Assembly (NCBI RefSeq): GCF_028368935.1
Contig: NZ_JAQNDK010000002.1
Coordinates: forward strand, 992,001 to 1,056,000
Origin: Sorangium aterium
Lineage (GTDB): Bacteria; Myxococcota_A; Polyangia; Polyangiales; Polyangiaceae
Reading direction: 5' to 3'
Length of the DNA: 64,000 nt
Below the pieces are notes generated by a model. The model was not told where the DNA came from. It was given only the letters and a program-made list of their open reading frames with translations, and did not search any database. A program made the position numbers and the translations under genes. The stretch's first letter is position 1, and every line of letters begins with the position of its first letter. Positions 62,303-64,000 of this stretch are shown here, piece after piece.

Positions 62303-64000
62303 TCAGGGGAACCACAAGGCGACCCGCACCACCTCGCGCGCCGCGCCGGCCAGGCCCTCGTCGCCCGCGAGCGCCGCGATGAGCGGCGCGAGCCGATCGA
62401 GGCTCACGCCGTCGCCCGCGAGCGCGGCGTGGCGGAAGTCGCCAGCGAGCGCGTCGAGCAGGAGGCCGAACGCCGCGGCGGCGCCCTCGGGCGGGAAATG
62501 GCGGGCCAGCGGGACCAGGTCGAGCAGGCGGCTCGGCTCGTCGGCGCCGAAGCGCAGGGCCAGTGGGAGGGCCTGGCGCGTGAACTCGGGGGCGTGCGCG
62601 GGATCGTGGCGCGCCAGGATGCCGAGGGCGGTCAGGCGGCCACCGTCGCTGAGCAGCGCGACCTCGGCGAGGAGCGCGTCGCTGTGGCCCGTCGCCGCGA
62701 ACCAGGGGCAGACGTCGAAGAGCATCCAGCCGCGCTCGCGCGGCTCGGCCTGCTGGATGGCCTCGTCGATCCGCGCCAGCAGCCGCGCCGGCTCCGCGGC
62801 GAACGGGAGGCTGCGGGCCAGCGCCCGCACGCGCGCCGCTTCCGGCAGCGCCTCGAGCAGGTCCTCGGCGGGATCACCCAGCGCCCGGAGGCGCGGGATC
62901 AGGCTCTCGAGGAGCTCGGCGGCTTGCTCGCCGAATTGGGGCGCGAGCGCGGCGGCGCAGCGGGCCTCCGGAGCGGCGAGGAGCGGCACGAGCTGCGCGA
63001 GAGTCCGTTGTATCAGCAGGTCGTACGGGTTGACGTGCTGCTCCACCGCGGCGAAGGCGGCGCGCACGCGATCGGGATCGCCGAGGGCCCGCGCGAGCCC
63101 GGCGAGCGCTCGCGCCCGCGCGGGCCCAGGCAGCGCCTCCGCGTCGGGCCAGAGCGCCTCGGCGACGGCGCGCGGGTAGCGGTCGGCGAACAGATCGAGA
63201 TCGCCAGGATCTCCGCCGCCGTCACGGAGGACGGCGAGCGCCTCGCGCACGACGGCGATCCCTTCCTCTGGTGGCAACCACTTCGCCACGAAGAGCATCT
63301 GGTGCGCTCGCTCCTCCGCGTTCTCCGTGGTCCGATACGCGGCGAGCGCTTCCCGCGCGAACGCGTATCCCGCCTCGCCCCCGACGATTTCGGCGAGGCT
63401 CAGGAGGCCATCCCCGCGGAACTCGACGTCCGGGGTGCGCCGTGCGGCGTCCGTGGCCCACGCGAGCACCTCGGCGCGCGCCGGGCCGGCAGTCATCGCC
63501 GCGCCGAGCGCGGTGAGCGCCCTGGCCTGATCTCGCTCGTCCGCGATCGGCGTCTTCCGAGCGAACGGTTCGACGCCCACCGGGGCATCGTGGTCCTCGC
63601 GGCGGGTGTACGAGTTCATGCTCGCCTCGACCAGAGCCGCGCGCACCGCGAGGGCCGTCGCCTCGTGACCCATTGGAAGCGGCTCGACGGCGCGGCGGCG
63701 CACGCGCTCGAGGTCGGCGACGAAGCCGAGGCAGCCCTCGGGCCGAGCCATCCAGCGGGCGAGGTGCTCCTCGGTGACCAGCGCGGCGAATGCCTGGAGC
63801 GGCGCGGCGGCCTGCTCGAGGTGGGCGCGCGCGTAGGCGCACGGATAGCCGTCCGGCGGGAGCGACAGCAGGCGGCGGAGTGACGCGTCCCGCGCGCAGC
63901 GGTCGAGGCGCTCCTCCACCTCACGGCGGGCCGCGTTCGAGCGGAACGCGTACGTGCCCTCGAAGGCTGCGACGAGCGGCTCGATCCCGGCGAGGGCGCC
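62303..64000 (-). CDS. Large Ala/Leu-rich helical-repeat protein, N-terminus beyond the window
   Basis: At least 565 residues; the frame remains open to position 64000 (FEGTYAFRSNAARREVEER precedes a GTG at 63919), so the gene very probably continues. The sequence is almost entirely helical, with short repeats such as RALAGLARALGDPDRVRAAF and LLAEVALLSDGGRLTALGIL, resembling HEAT- or TPR-like bacterial scaffold proteins. No enzyme motif or signal peptide is visible in this part. It converges on the TetR gene with a 112-bp gap. Confidence 0.65.
   Translation of the reverse strand, partial: GALAGIEPLVAAFEGTYAFRSNAARREVEERLDRCARDASLRRLLSLPPDGYPCAYARAHLEQAAAPLQAFAALVTEEHLARWMARPEGCLGFVADLERVRRRAVEPLPMGHEATALAVRAALVEASMNSYTRREDHDAPVGVEPFARKTPIADERDQARALTALGAAMTAGPARAEVLAWATDAARRTPDVEFRGDGLLSLAEIVGGEAGYAFAREALAAYRTTENAEERAHQMLFVAKWLPPEEGIAVVREALAVLRDGGGDPGDLDLFADRYPRAVAEALWPDAEALPGPARARALAGLARALGDPDRVRAAFAAVEQHVNPYDLLIQRTLAQLVPLLAAPEARCAAALAPQFGEQAAELLESLIPRLRALGDPAEDLLEALPEAARVRALARSLPFAAEPARLLARIDEAIQQAEPRERGWMLFDVCPWFAATGHSDALLAEVALLSDGGRLTALGILARHDPAHAPEFTRQALPLALRFGADEPSRLLDLVPLARHFPPEGAAAAFGLLLDALAGDFRHAALAGDGVSLDRLAPLIAALAGDEGLAGAAREVVRVALWFP

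Overview
The window is very GC-rich chromosomal DNA of a gliding-bacteria (myxobacterial) type, most likely Sorangium or another member of the Polyangiales. The pointers are the extreme GC at third codon positions, many secreted lipoproteins with Cys-rich, FG-GAP, beta-helix or formylglycine-generating-enzyme folds, a short nuoABCD operon, large Rhs and HEAT-repeat proteins, and dense translational coupling. The genus is inferred from gene content only; no rRNA gene is present.

Layout. 1-6.1 kb holds housekeeping genes: mutL (cut by the window edge), a membrane protein, a sigma-32-type sigma factor, rsmI, a mannose-1-phosphate guanylyltransferase and a divergent UppP-like protein. 6.3-9.1 kb is nuoA-nuoB-nuoC-nuoD, with no nuoE following. 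9.2-16.3 kb is an accessory stretch of minus-strand secreted proteins containing a near-identical duplicate of the last ~290 bp of nuoD. 16.7-32.0 kb is a complete RiPP (ribosomally made, modified peptide) cluster, all on the plus strand and almost entirely translationally coupled. It has a 118-residue Ser/Cys-rich precursor, an azoline-type YcaO, a ThiF-like partner, an RRE/ThiF/SagB fusion, a second SagB-like flavoprotein, a split LanB dehydratase whose elimination half is fused to a degenerate ATPase plus helical-repeat region, a second YcaO paired with TfuA, and a two-gene ABC exporter. The enzyme set predicts azol(in)es, dehydroamino acids and thioamide chemistry on one peptide.

32.0-37.0 kb carries an ArsR/SRPBCC pair, three more members of a ten-cysteine lipoprotein family first seen at 11.6 kb, a second decayed nuoD tail, a YjbR protein and an AraC regulator. 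Diverged direct copies of a 'nuoD tail + lipoprotein + upstream DNA' block therefore bracket the RiPP region. 37.4-42.1 kb is a lower-GC Rhs polymorphic-toxin module. Its toxin tip has cytidine-deaminase-like zinc motifs, and it overlaps by 4 nt a leucine-rich-repeat gene in the immunity position. The module lies between two copies of a 67-bp repeat derived from the 3' end of the neighbouring sulfatase-modifying-factor-like lipoprotein gene.

42.3-51.6 kb holds two such lipoproteins, a TlpA thioredoxin, a HEAT-repeat protein and an M28 peptidase with a PDZ domain. 51.6-52.8 kb is decayed DNA with a 42-bp tandem repeat containing palindromes and an IS21 IstB remnant. 52.9-64 kb holds an alpha/beta hydrolase, a YihY-type membrane protein, an AI-2E-family transporter, a small secreted protein with an apparent frameshift, a P-type cation ATPase, a ketopantoate-reductase-like enzyme, an Old Yellow Enzyme with a divergent TetR regulator and shared operator, and a large Leu/Ala-rich protein cut by the window end. 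No tRNA, rRNA or CRISPR was recognised.
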